DNA from: Ochotona curzoniae
Lineage: Eukaryota; Chordata; Mammalia; Lagomorpha; Ochotonidae
DNA length: 64,000 nt
Direction: 5' to 3'
Assembly (NCBI RefSeq): GCF_017591425.1
Contig: NW_024466281.1
Span: forward strand, 1-64,000
A program made the position numbers and the translations under genes. This document shows, piece after piece, positions 34,401 through 46,962 of this stretch. The notes under the pieces are model-generated. The model was not told where the DNA came from. It made no database searches and saw only the letters and a program-made list of their open reading frames with translations. Numbering within the stretch: the first letter of the stretch is position 1; each line of letters opens with the position of its first letter.

Positions 34401-36440
34401 CCCTGGCAGAATGGCGGCATGGGTCCCCAAGCCCGATCAAGCCTGTCTCCCGGGATGCAACCAGCAGTCTTTGCGCCCACTCGGAAGGCTGCTTCGGGGA
34501 GGCTGGAACCCCCACGCGTGGCCCTTTTTGGGCCTAGCGTGGTGACCCAGGTACAGCGACACCAACCCCCGGGCCCGTGCCGCTAGGGGCGTGGCTAGAT
34601 CCAAGCAAAGGCCGGGAAGAGGGGCAGGGCCCGCGCGCGGGGCGTGACCACTGGCAGAATGGCGGCCGGGGTCCCCAAGCCCGATCAAGCCTGTCTCCTG
34701 GGATGCAACCAGCAGTCTTTTCGCCCACTCGGAAGGCTGCTTCAGGGAAGCTGGACCCCCCACGCGTGGCCCTTTTCTGGCCTAGCATGGTGACCCAGGT
34801 ACAGCGAGCCCAAACCCCGGGCCCGTGCCGCTAGGGGCATGGCTAGATCCAAGCCTAGGCCTGGAAGAGGGGCAGCGCCGTCGCGGTGGGACGTGACCCC
34901 TGGCAGAATGGCGGCCAGGGTCCCCAAGCCCGATCAAGCCTGTCTCCCGGGATGCAGCCAGCAGTCTTTGCGCCCACCTTGAACGCTGCTTCGGGGAGGC
35001 TGGACCCCCCATGCGTGGCCCTTTTCGGGCATAGCGTGGTGACCCAGGTACAGCGACCCAACCCCCGGGCCCGTGCCGCTAGGGGCGTGGCTAGACCCAA
35101 GCACAGGACGGGAAGAGGGGCAGGGGCGGGCGCGCAGGGACGTGACTCCTGGCATAATGGCAGCCGGGGTCCCCAAGCCCGATCAAGCCTGTCTCCCGGG
35201 ATGCAACCAGCAGTCTTTGCGCCCACTTGGAAGGCTGCTTCAGGGAGGCTGGACCCCCCACGCGTGGCCCTTTTCGTTCCTAGTGTTGTGACACAGGTAC
35301 AGCGACCCGACCCCCGGGCCCGTGCCGCTAGGGGCGTGGCTAGACCCAAGCCTGGGCCGGGAAGAGGGGCGGGGCTGGTGCGCGGGGTCGTGACCCCTGG
35401 CAGAATGGCGGCATGGGTCCCCAAGCACGATCAAGCCTGTCTCCCGGGATGCAACCAGCAGTCTTTGCGCCCACTCGGAAGGCTGCTTCGGGGAGGCTGG
35501 AACCCCCACGCGTGGCCCTTTTTGGGCCTAGCGTGGTGACCCAGGTACAGCGACACCAACCCCCGGGCCCGTGCCGCTAGGGGCGAGGCTAGATCCAAGC
35601 AAAGGCCGGGAAGAGGGGCAGGGCCCGCGCGCGGGGCGTGACCACTGGCAGAATGGCGGCCGGGGTCCCCAAGCCCGATCAAGCCTGTCTCCTGGGATGC
35701 AACCAGCAGTCTTTTCGCCCACTCGGAAGGCTGCTTCAGGGAAGCTGGACCCCCCACGCGTGGCCCTTTTCTGGCCTAGCATGGTGACCCAGGTACAGCG
35801 AGCCCAAACCCCGGGCCCGTGCCGCTAGGGGCATGGCTAGATCCAAGCCTAGGCCTGGAAGAGGGGCAGCGCCGTCGCGGTGGGACGTGACCCCTGGCAG
35901 AATGGCGGCCAGGGTCCCCAAGCCCGATCAAGCCTGTCTCCCGGGATGCAGCCAGCAGTCTTTGCGCCCACTTGGAACGCTGCTTCGGGGAGGCTGGACC
36001 CCCCATGCGTGGCCCTTTTCGGGCATAGCGTGGTGACCCAGGTACAGCGACCCAACCCCCGGGCCCGTGCCGCTAGGGGCGTGGCTAGACCCAAGCACAG
36101 GCCTGGAAGAGGGGCAGGGGCGGGCGCGCAGGGACGTGACTCCTGGCATAATGGCAGCCGGGGTCCCCAAGCCCGATCAAGCCTGTCTCCCGGGATGCAA
36201 CCAGCAGTCTTTGCGCCCACTTGGAAGGCTGCTTCGGGGAGGCTGGACCCCCCACGTGCGGCCCTTTTCGTTCCTAGTGTTGTGACACAGGTAGAGCGAC
36301 CCGACCCCCGGGACCGGACCACTTGGGGCGTGGCTAGTCCCAAGCCTGGGCCGGGAAGAGGGGCGGGGCTGGTGCGCGGGGTCGTGACCCCTGGCAGAAT
36401 GGCGGCATGGGTCCCCAAGCACGATCAAGCCTGTCTCCCG
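34400..36440 (+). repeat. 994-bp tandem duplication of four units
   Basis: Variants at 34,437-35,393 recur at an offset of exactly 994: for example AAGCAAAGGCCGGG, GCAGCGCCGTCGCGG and the CATAATGGCAGCC unit. Four 248-bp units make about 994 bp, so this is a tandem duplication of a four-unit block. The copies are not identical: the second has GGGGCGAGGC near 35,581 where the first has GGGGCGTGGC, and the third unit differs at a few sites. Similarity ends near 36,440, where the next unit has CAGACATCACGCC. Confidence 0.82.
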
Positions 36441-37019
36441 GGATGCAACCAGCAGACATCACGCCCACTCGGAAGGCTGCTTCAGGGCGGCTGGACCCCC
36501 CACGCGTGGCCCTATTCTGGCCTAGCGTGGTGATCAAGCTACAGCGAACCGACCCCCAGGCCCGTGGCGCTAGGGGCATGGCTAGACCCAAACACAGGGC
36601 GGGAAGAGGGGCGGGGCCGGCGCGCAGGGACGTGACTCCTGGCAGAATGGCCCCCGTGGTCCCCAAGCCCGATCAAGACTGTCTACTGTGATGCAACCAG
36701 CAGTCTTCACGCCCACTCGGAAGGCTGCTTCAGAAAGGCTGGACCCCCCACGCGTAGATATTTTAGGGCCTAGTGTGGTGACCCAGGTACAGCGACCCGA
36801 CCCCCGGGCCCGTGCAGCTGAGGCGTGGCTAGACCCAAGCTCAGGCCGGGAAGAGGGGCGGGGCCGGCACGCAGACACGAGACCCCTGGCAGAATGGCGA
36901 CCGGGGTCCCCAAGCCCGATCAAGCCTGTCTCCTGGGATGCAACCAGCAGTCTTTGCGCCCACTTGGAACGCTGCTTCGGGGAGGCTGGAACCCCCACGC
37001 GTGGCCCTTTTCGGGCCTA

Positions 37020-38200
37020 GCGTGGTGACCCAGGTACAGCAACCCGAACCCCCGGGCCCGTGCCGCTAGGGGCGTGGCTAGATCCAAGCAAAGGCCGGGA
37101 AGAGGGGCAGGGCCCGCGCGCGGGGCGTGACCACTGGCAGAATGGCGGCCTGGGTCCCCAAGCCCGATCAAGCCTGTCTCCCGGGATGCAGCCAGCAGTC
37201 TTTGCGCCCACTTGGAACGCTGCTTCGGGGAGGCTGGACCCCCCATGCGTGGCCCTTTTCGGGCATAGCGTGGTGACCCAGGTACAGCGACCCCAACCCC
37301 CGGGCCCGTGCCGCTAGGGGCGTGGCTAGACCCAAGCACAGGCCTGGAAGAGGGGCGGGGGCGGGCGCGCAGGGACGTGACTCCGGGCATAATGGCAGCC
37401 GGGGTCCCCAAGCCCGATCAAGCCTGTCTCCCGGGATGCAACCAGCAGTCTTTGCGCCCACTCGGAAGGCTGCTTCAGGGAGGCTGGACCCCCCACGTGC
37501 GGCCCTTTTCGTTCCTAGTGTTGTGACACAGGTAGAGCGACCCGACCCCCGGGCCCGTGCCGCTAGGGGCGTGGCTAGACCCAAGCCTGGGCCGGGAAGA
37601 GGGGTGGGGCTGGTGCGCGGGGTCGTGACCCCTGGCAGAATGGCGGCATGGGTCCCCAAGCACGATCAAGCCTGTCTCCCGGGATGCAACCAGCAGTCTT
37701 TGCGCCCACTCGGAAGGCTGCTTCAGAAAGGCTGGACCCCCCACGCGTGGCCCTTTTCTGGCCTAGCGTGGTGATCCAGCTACAGTGACCCGACCTCTGG
37801 GCCCGTGCCGCTAGGGGCATGGCTAGACCAAGCCCGGGCCGGGAAGAGGGGTGGGGCCGCGGCGCTTGGACGTGACCCCTGGCAGAATGGCGGCCGGGGT
37901 CCCCAAGCCCGATCAAGCCTGTCTCCCTGGATGCAACCAGCAGTCTTTGCGCCCACTTGGAAGGCTGCTTCGGGGAGGCTGGACCCCCCACACGTGGCCC
38001 TTCTCTGGCTTAGCGTGGTGACCCAGGTATAGGGAACCAACCCCCGGCCCTTGGCGCTAGGGGCGTGGCTAGACCCAAGCCCAGGGCGGGAAGCAGGGCG
38101 GGGCCACGGCGCGCAGGGGCGTGACTCCTGGCAGAATGGCGGCCAGGATCCCCAAGCCCGATCAAGCCTGTCTCCCGGGATGCAACCAGCAGTCTTTGCG
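37020..38200 (+). repeat. Five-unit segment, repeated at 47.7-48.9 kb
   Basis: Units here recur at an offset of 10,684. Shared private variants include CTCCGGGCATAATGG, GTGTTGTGACACAGG, CCAAGCACGATCAAG and ACCTCTGGGCCCG. Together with the following blocks they define a long superperiod of about 10.7-11.4 kb that relates 37-43 kb to 48-54 kb. Confidence 0.75.
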
Positions 38201-39010
38201 CCCACTTGGATGGCCGCTTCGGGGAGGCTGGACCCTCCACGCTTGGCACTTTTCGGGCCTAGCGTGGTGACCCAGGTACAGCAACCGGAACCCACGGGCC
38301 CGTGCAGTTGGGGCATGGCTAGATCCAGGCCTAGGCCTGGAAGAGGGGCAGGGCCGTCGCGGTGGGACGTGACCCCTGGCAGAATGGCGGCCAGGGTCCC
38401 CAAGCCCGATCAAGCCTGTCTCCCGGGATGCAGTCAGCAGTCATCACGCCCACTCAGAAGGCTGCTTCGGGGAGGCTGGACACCCAAATCGCGTGGCCCT
38501 TTTCAGGCCTAGCGTGGTGACCCATGTACAGCGACCCAACCCCCGGGCCCGTGCCTCTAGGGGCCTGGCTAGTCCCAAGCCCGGGCCGGGAAGAGGGGCG
38601 GGGCTGGTGCGCGGGGTCGTGACCCTGGCAGAATGGCCCCCGGGGTCCCCAGGCCCGATCAAGCCTGTCTCCCGGGATGCAACCAGCAGTCTTTGCGCCC
38701 ACTCGGAAGGCTGCTTCGAGGAGGCTGGACCCCCCACGTGTGGCCCTTTTCTGGCCTAGCGTGGTGATCCAGCTACAGCGACCCGACCCCAGGGCCCGTG
38801 CCGCTAGGGGCGTGGCTAGACAAAAGCCCCGGCCGGGAAGAGGGGCGGGGCCGCGGCGCTTGGAGGTGACCCCTGGCAGAATGGCGGCCGGGGTCCCAAA
38901 GCCCGATCAAGCCTATCTCCCTGGATGCAACCAGCAGTCTTTGCGCCCCTTTGGAACGCTGCTTCGGGGAGGCTGGACCCCCCACGCTTGGCCCTTTTCT
39001 GGCCTAGCGT
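38195..39010 (+). repeat. Marked multi-unit block, copy 4
   Basis: The start variant is at 38,205 and the same ordered private variants follow, ending with CGCTTGGAGGTGACC near 38,858. It adds GCGCCCCTTTGGAACGC near 38,944, shared only with the copy at 49.6 kb. It joins the first 16-unit HOR copy directly. Confidence 0.8.
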
Positions 39011-42000
39011 GGTGACCCAGGTACAGCGACCCAACCCCTGGGCCCGTGCCGCTAGGGGCGTGGCTAGACCCAAGCCCGGGCCGGGAAGAGGGGCGGGGCC
39101 AGCGCACGGGGACGTGACCCCTGGCAGAATGGCGGCCGGGGTCCCCAAGCCCGATCAAGCCTGTCTCCCGGGATGCAACCAGCAGTCATCACGCCAACTC
39201 AGAAGGCTGCTTCGGGGAGGCTGGACCACCAAGCGTGGCCTTTTTCGGGCCTAGCGTGGTTGACATAGGTACAGTGACCCGACCCCCGGGCCCGTGGCGC
39301 TAGGGGCGTGGCTAGACCCAGGCCCGGGCCGGGAAGGGGGGCGGGGCTGGCGCGCGTGGCGTGGCTCCTTGCAGAATGGCGGCCGGGGTCCCCAAACCCG
39401 ATCAAGCCTGTCTCCCAGGATGCAACCAGCAGTCTTTGCGCCCACTCGGAAGGCTGCTTCAGGGAAGTTGGACCCCCCACACGTGGCCCTTTTCGGGCCT
39501 AGCATGGTGACCCAGGTACAGCGACCCGAAACCCCGGGCCCGTGCCGCTAGGGGCGTTGCTAGACCCAAGCACAGGCCTGGAAGAGGGGCGGGGCCGACG
39601 CGCAGGGACTTGACCCTTGGCACAATGGCGGCCTTAGTCCCCAAGCCCGATCAAGCCTGTCTCCTGGGATGCAACCAGCAGTCTTTGTGCCCACTTGGAA
39701 GGCTGCTTCGGGGAGGCTGGACCCCCCATGCGTGGCCCTTTTAGGGCCTAGCGTGGTGACCCAGGCACAACGACCCGACCCCCGGGACCGTGCCTCTAGG
39801 TGCGTGGCTAGACCCAAGCACAGGCCGGGAAGAGTGGCGGGGCCGGCACGCAGACACGTGACCCCTGGCAGAATGGTGGCCCCCGGGGTCCACAAGCCCG
39901 ATCAAGCCTGTCTCCTGGGATGCAACCAGCAGTCATCACACCCACTCGGAAGGCTGCTTCAGGGAAGTTGGACCCCCCACGCGTGGCCCTTTTCGGCCCT
40001 AGCGTGGTGACCCAGGTACAGCGACCCGAACCCCCGGGCCCGTGCAGTTGGGGCATGGCTAGATCCAAGCCCGGGCCTGGAAGAGGGGAGGGGCCGGTGC
40101 CCAGGGACGTGACCCTTGGCACAATGGCGGCCAGTGTCCCCAAGCCCGATCAAGCCTGTCTCCTGGGATGCAACCAGCAGTCTTTGCGCCCACTTGGAAG
40201 GCTGCTTATGGGAGGCTGGACCCCCATGCGTGGCCCTTTTCGGGCCTAGCGTGTTGACCCAGGTACAGTGACCCGACACCCTGGCCAGTGCTGCTAGGGG
40301 CGTGGCTAGACCCAAGCACAGGCTGGGAAGAGGGGCGGGGCCATCGCACGGGGACGTGACCCCTGGCAGAATGGCGGCCAGGGTCCCCAAGCCCGATCAA
40401 GCCTGTCTCCCGGGATGCAACCAGCAGTCTTTGCGCCCACTTGGAAGGCTGCTTCAGGGAGGCTGGACCCCCCACGTGTGGCCCTTTTCGGGCCTAGAGT
40501 GGTGACCCAGGTACAGCGACCCGAACCCCCGGGCCCGTGCTGCTTGAGGCGTTGCTAGATCCAAGCACATGCCTAGAAGAGGGGCGGGGTCGACGCGCAG
40601 GGACGTGACCCTTGGCACAATGGCGGCCTTGGTCCCCAAGCCCGATCAAGCCTGTCTCCTGGGATGCAACCAGCAGTCTTTGCTCCCACTTGGAATGCTG
40701 CTTCGGGGAGGCTGGACCCCCCATGTGTGGCCCTTTTCGGGCCTAGCGTGGTGACCCAGGTAAAACGACCCAACCCCCGGGCCAGTGCCGCTAGGGGCGT
40801 GGCTAGACCAAGCACAGGCCGGAAGAGGGGCGGGGGGGGCATGCAGGGACGTGACTCCTGGCAGAATGGCGGCCGGGGTCCATAAGCCCGATCAAGCCTG
40901 TCTCCCTGGATGCAACCAGCAGTCTTTGCGCCCACTTGGAAGGCTGCTTCAGGGAAGTTGGACCCCCCACGCGTGGCCCTTTTAGGGCCTAGCGTGGTGA
41001 CCCAGGTATAGCGAACCAACCCCCGGCCCCTGGCGCTAGGGGCGTGGCTAGACCCAAGCCCAGGCCTGGAAGAGGGGCGGGGCCAGGGCGCGTGGGGACA
41101 TGACTCCTGGTAGAATGGCGGCATGGGTCCCCAAGCCCGATCAAGCCTGTCTCACGGGATGCAACCAGCAGTCTTTGCGACCACTTGGAATGCTGCTTCG
41201 GGGATGCTGGATCCCCCATGCGTGGCCATTTTCGGGCCTTGCGTGGTGACCCAGGTACAGTGACCCGACCCCCGGGCCCGTGCCGCTAGGGTCGTGGCTA
41301 GACACGAGCCCAGGCCGGGAAGAGGGGCGGGGCCAGCGCACGGGGACGTGACCCCTGGCAGAATGGCGGCCGGGGTCCCCAAGCCCGATCAAGCCTGTTT
41401 CCCGGGATGCAACCAGCAGTCATCACGCCCACTCAGAAGGCTGCTTCGGGGAGGCTGGACACCCCAATCGCGTGGCCCTTTTCGGGCCTGGCGTGGTGAC
41501 CCAGGTACAGCGACCCAACCCCCGGGCCCGTGGCGCTTGCGGCGTGGCTACTCCCAAGCCCAGGCCGGGAAGAGGGGCGGAGCTGGCGCGCACAGGGACG
41601 TGACCACTGGCAGAATGGCCCCCGGGGTCCACAAGGCCGATCAAACCTGTCTCCCGGGATGCAGCCAGCAGTCTTTGCGCCCACTTGGAACGCTGCTTCG
41701 GGGAGGCTGGACCCCCCACACGTGGCCCTTTTCGGGCATAGCGTGGTGACCCAGGTACAGCGACCCAACCCCAGGGCCCGTGTTGCTAGGGGCGTGGCTA
41801 GACCCAAGCACAGGCCGGGAAGAGGGGCGGGGGGGGGAATGCAGGGACGTGACTCCTGGCAGAATGGCAGCCGGGGTCCATAAGCCCGATCAAGCCTGTC
41901 TCCCTGGATGCAACCAGCAGTCTTTGCGCCCACTTGGAAGGCTGCTTCAGGGAAGTTGGACCCCCCACGCGTGGCCCTTTTCTGGCCTAGCGTGGTGACA

Positions 42001-42986
42001 CAGGTATAGCGAACCAACCCCCGGCCCCTGGCGCTAGGGGCGTGGCTAGACCCAAGCCCAGGCCTGGAAGAGGGGCGGGGCCAGGGTGCGTGGGGACATG
42101 ACTCCTGGTAGAATGGCAGCCAGGGTCCCCAAGCCCGATCAAGCCTGTCTCCCTGGATGCAACCAGCAGTCTTTGCGCCCACTTGGAAGGCTGCTTCGGG
42201 GATGCTGGATCCCCCACGCGTGGCCCTTTTCGGGCCTCGCGTGGTGACCCAGGTACAGCGAACCAACCCCCGGGCCCGTGCCGCTAGGGGCGTGGCTAGA
42301 CCCGAGCTTGTGCCGGGAAGAGGGGCGGGGCCAGCGCACGGGGACGTGACCCCTGGCAGAATGGCGGCCGGGGTCCCCAAGCCCGATCAAGCCTGTCTCC
42401 CGGGATGCAACCAGCAGTCATCACGCCCACTCAGAAGGCTGCTTCGGGGAGGCTGGACACCCCAATAGCGTGGCCATTTTCTGGCCTAGCGTGGTGACCC
42501 AGGTACAGCGACCCAACACCCGGGCCCGTGGCGCTAGGGGCGTGGCTAGACACAAGCCCGGGCCGGGAAGAGGGGCGTGGCCGGCGCGTGGGGGCGTGAC
42601 TCCTGGCAGAATGGAAGCCGGGGTCCCCAAGCCCGATCAAGCCTGTCTCCGGGGATGCAACCAACAGTCTTTGCGCCCATTCGGAAGGCTGCTTTGGGGA
42701 GGCTGGACCCCCCACGCGTGGCCCTTTTCTGGCCTCGTGTGGTGACCCAGGTAGAGCGACCCGCCCCCGGGACTGTGCCGCAAGGGGCGTGGCTAGACCC
42801 AAGTCTGGGCCGGGAAGAGGGGTGTGGCTGGCGCGCGGGGACGTGACTCCTGGCAGAATGGTGGCCGGGGTCCCCAAGCCCAATCAAGCCTGTCTCCCGG
42901 GATGCAAGCAGCAGTCTTTGCGCCCACTTGGAAGGCTGCTTCAGAAAGGCTGGACCCCCACCCGTGGCCATTTTCGGGCCTTGCCT
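39011..42986 (+). repeat. 16-unit higher-order repeat, copy a (3.97 kb)
   Basis: From GGTGACCCAGGTACAGCG at 39,011 the sequence repeats in tandem at offsets of 3,973-3,976. The block holds 16 units and no short unit. Landmark variants in order are GTGGTTGACATAGG, the GCGTTGCTAGACCC unit, AGACACGTGACC, GCTTATGGGAGG, GCACATGCCTAGAAG, an eight-G run with CATGCAGGG, GGGTCGTGGCTAGACACG, a nine-G run with AATGCAGGG, TAGACCCGAGCTTGTGCC, and TTGCCTGGTGACC at the end. Confidence 0.88.
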
Positions 42987-45900
42987 GGTGACCCAGGTAC
43001 AGCGACCCAACCCCTGGGCCCGTGCCGCTAGGGGCGTGGCTAGACCCAAGCCCGGGCCGGGAAGAGGGGCGGGGCCAGCGCACGGGGACGTGACCCCTGG
43101 CAGAATGGCGGCCGGGGTCCCCAAGCCTGATCAAGCCTGTCTCCCGGGATGCAACCAGCAGTCATCACGCCAACTCAGAAGGCTGCTTCGGGGAGGCTGG
43201 ACCACCAAGCGTGGCCTTTTTCGGGCCTAGCGTGGTTGACATAGGTACAGTGACCCGACCCCCGGGCCCGTGGCGCTAGGGGCGTGGCTAGACCCAGGCC
43301 CGGGCCGGGAAGGGGGCGGGGCTGGCGCGCGTGGCGTGGCTCCTTGCAGAATGGCTGCCGGGGTCCCCAACCCGATCAAGCCTGTCTCCCAGGATGCAAC
43401 CAGCAGTCTTTGCGCCCACTCGGAAGGCTGCTTCAGGGAAGTTGGACCCCCCACACGTGGCCCTTTTCGGGCCTAGCATGGTGACCCAGGTACAGCGACC
43501 CGAAACCCCGGGCCCGTGCCGCTAGGGGCGTTGCTAGACCCAAGCACAGGCCTGGAAGAGGGGCGGGGCCGACGCGCAGGGACTTGACCCTTGGCACAAT
43601 GGCGGCCTTAGTCCCCAAGCCCGATCAAGCCTGTCTCCTGGGATGCAACCAGCAGTCTTTGTGCCCACTTGGAAGGCTGCTTCGGGGAGGCTGGACCCCC
43701 CATGCGTGGCCCTTTTAGGGCCTAGCGTGGTGACCCAGGCACAACGACCCGACCCCCGGGACCGTGCCTCTAGTTGCGTGGCTAGACCCAAGCACAGGCC
43801 GGGAAGAGTGGCGGGGCCGGCACGCAGACACGTGACCCCTGGCAGAATGGTGGCCCCCGGGGTCCACAAGCCCGATCAAGCCTGTCTCCTGGGAGCAACC
43901 AGCAGTCATCACGCCCACTCGGAAGGCTGCTTCAGGGAAGTTGGACCCCCCACGCGTGGCCCTTTTCGGCCCTAGCGTGGTGACCCAGGTACAGCGACCC
44001 GAACCCCCGGGCCCGTGCAGTTGGGGCGTGGCTAGATCCAAGCCCGGGCCTGGAAGAGGGGAGGGGCCGGTGCCCAGGGACGTGACCCTTGGCACAATGG
44101 CGGCCAGTGTCCCCAAGCCCGATCAAGCCTGTCTCCTGGGATGCAACCAGCAGTCTTTGCGCCCACTTGGAAGGCTGCTTATGGGAGGCTGGACCCCCAT
44201 GCGTGGCCCTTTTCGGGCCTAGCGTGTTGACCCAGGTACAGTGACCCGACACCCTGGCCAGTGCTGCTAGGGGCGTGGCTAGACCCAAGCACAGGCTGGG
44301 AAGAGGGGCGGGGCCATCGCACGGGGACGTGACCCCTGGCAGAATGGCGGCCAGGGTCCCCAAGCCCGATCAAGCCTGTCTCCCGGGATGCAACCAGCAG
44401 TCTTTGCGCCCACTTGGAAGGCTGCTTCAGGGAGGCTGGACCCCCCACGTGTGGCCCTTTTCGGGCCTAGAGTGGTGACCCAGGTACAGCGACCCGAACC
44501 CCCGGGCCCGTGCTGCTTGAGGCGTTGCTAGATCCAAGCACATGCCTAGAAGAGGGGCGGGGTCGACGCGCAGGGACGTGACCCTTGGCACAATGGCGGC
44601 CTTGGTCCCCAAGCCCGATCAAGCCTGTCTCCTGGGATGCAACCAGCAGTCTTTGCTCCCACTTGGAATGCTGCTTCGGGGAGGCTGGACCCCCCATGTG
44701 TGGCCCTTTTCGGGCCTAGCGTGGTGACCCAGGTAAAACGACCCAACCCCCGGGCCAGTGCCGCTAGGGGCGTGGCTAGACCAAGCACAGGCCCGGAAGA
44801 GGGGCGGGGGGGGCATGCAGGGACGTGACTCCTGGCAGAATGGCGGCCGGGGTCCATAAGCCCGATCAAGCCTGTCTCCCTGGATGCAACCAGCAGTCTT
44901 TGCGCCCACTTGGAAGGCTGCTTCAGGGAAGTTGGACCCCCCACGCGTGGCCCTTTTAGGGCCTAGCGTGGTGACCCAGGTATAGCGAACCAACCCCCGG
45001 CCCGTGCCGCTAGGGGCGTGGCTAGACCCAAGCCCAGGCCTGGAAGAGGGGCGGGGCCAGGGCGCGTGGGGACATGACTCCTGGTAGAATGGCGGCATGG
45101 GTCCCCAAGCCCGATCAAGCCTGTCTCACGGGATGCAACCAGCAGTCTTTGCGACCACTTGGAATGCTGCTTCGGGGATGCTGGATCCCCCATGCGTGGC
45201 CATTTTCGGGCCTTGCGTGGTGACCCAGGTACAGTGACCCGACCCCCGGGCCCGTGCCGCTAGGGTCGTGGCTAGACACGAGCCCAGGCCGGGAAGAGGG
45301 GCGGGGCCAGCGCACGGGGACGTGACCCCTGGCAGAATGGCGGCCGGGGTCCCCAAGCCCGATCAAGCCTGTTTCCCGGGATGCAACCAGCAGTCATCAC
45401 GCCCACTCAGAAGGCTGCTTCGGGGAGGCTGGACACCCCAATCGCGTGGCCCTTTTCGGGCCTGGCGTGGTGACCCAGGTACAGCGACCCAACCCCCGGG
45501 CCCGTGGCGCTAGGGGCGTGGCTACTCCCAAGCCCAGGCCGGGAAGAGGGGCGGAGCTGGCGCGCACAGGGACGTGACCACTGGCAGAATGGCCCCCGGG
45601 GTCCACAAGGCCGATCAAACCTGTCTCCCGGGATGCAGCCAGCAGTCTTTGCGCCCACTTGGAACGCTGCTTCGGGGAGGCTGGACCCCCCACACGTGGC
45701 CCTTTTCGGGCATAGCGTGGTGACCCAGGTACAGCGACCCAACCCCAGGGCCCGTGTTGCTAGGGGCGTGGCTAGACCCAAGCACAGGCCGGGAAGAGGG
45801 GCGGGGGGGGGAATGCAGGGACGTGACTCCTGGCAGAATGGCAGCCGGGGTCCATAAGCCCGATCAAGCCTGTCTCCCAGGATGCAACCAGCAGTCTTTG

Positions 45901-46962
45901 CGCCCACTTGGAAGGCTGCTTCAGGGAAGTTGGACCCCCCACGCGTGGCCCTTTTCTGGCCTAGCGTGGTGACACAGGTATAGCGAACCAACCCCCGGCC
46001 CCTGGCGCTAGGGGCGTGGCTAGACCCAAGCCCAGGCCTGGAAGAGGGGCGGGGCCAGGGTGCGTGGGGACATGACTCCTGGTAGAATGGCAGCCAGGGT
46101 CCCCAAGCCCGATCAAGCCTGTCTCCCTGGATGCAACCAGCAGTCTTTTCGCCCACTTGGAAGGCTGCTTCGGGGATGCTGGATCCCCCACGCGTGGCCC
46201 TTTTCGGGCCTCGCGTGGTGACCCAGGTACAGCGAACCAACCCCCGGGCCCGTGCCGCTAGGGGCGTGGCTAAACCCGAGCTTGTGCCGGGAAGAGGGGC
46301 GGGGCCAGCGCACGGGGACGTGACCCCTGGCAGAATGGCGGCCGGGGTCCCCAAGCCCGATCAAGCCTGTCTCCCGGGATGCAACCAGCAGTCATCACGC
46401 CCACTCAGAAGGCTGCTTCGGGGAGGCTGGACACCCCAATAGCGTGGCCATTTTCTGGCCTAGCGTGGTGACCCAGGTACAGCGACCCAACACCCGGGCC
46501 CGTGGCGCTAGGGGCGTGGCTAGACACAAGCCCGGGCCGGGAAGAGGGGCGTGGCCGGCGCGTGGGGGCGTGACTCCTGGCAGAATGGAAGCCGGGGTCC
46601 CCAATCCCGATCAAGCCTGTCTCCGGGGATGCAACCAAGAGTCTTTGCGCCCATTCGGAAGGCTGCTTTGGGGAGGCTGGACCCCCCACGCGTGGCCCTT
46701 TTCTGGCCTCGTGTGGTGACCCAGGTGGAGCGACCCGCCCCCGGGACTGTGCCGCAAGGGGCGTGGCTAGACCCAAGTCTGGGCCGGGAAGAGGGGTGTG
46801 GCTGGCGCGCGGGGACGTGACTCCTGGCAGAATGGTGGCCGGGGTCCCCAAGCCCAATCAAGCCTGTCTCCCGGGATGCAACCAGCAGTCTTTGCGCCCA
46901 CTTGGAAGGCTGCTTCAGAAAGGCTGGACCCCCACCCGTGGCCATTTTCGGGCCTTGCCTGG
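42987..46962 (+). repeat. 16-unit higher-order repeat, copy b (3.97 kb)
   Basis: This is the tandem partner of copy a, with the same order of landmark variants. Differences are few. They include AAGGGGGCGGGG where copy a has one more G (near 43,311), TGGGAGCAACC missing the AT of ATGCAACC near 43,894, and GCGCTAGGGGCGTGG near 45,509 where copy a has GCGCTTGCGGCGTGG near 41,533. Confidence 0.88.
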
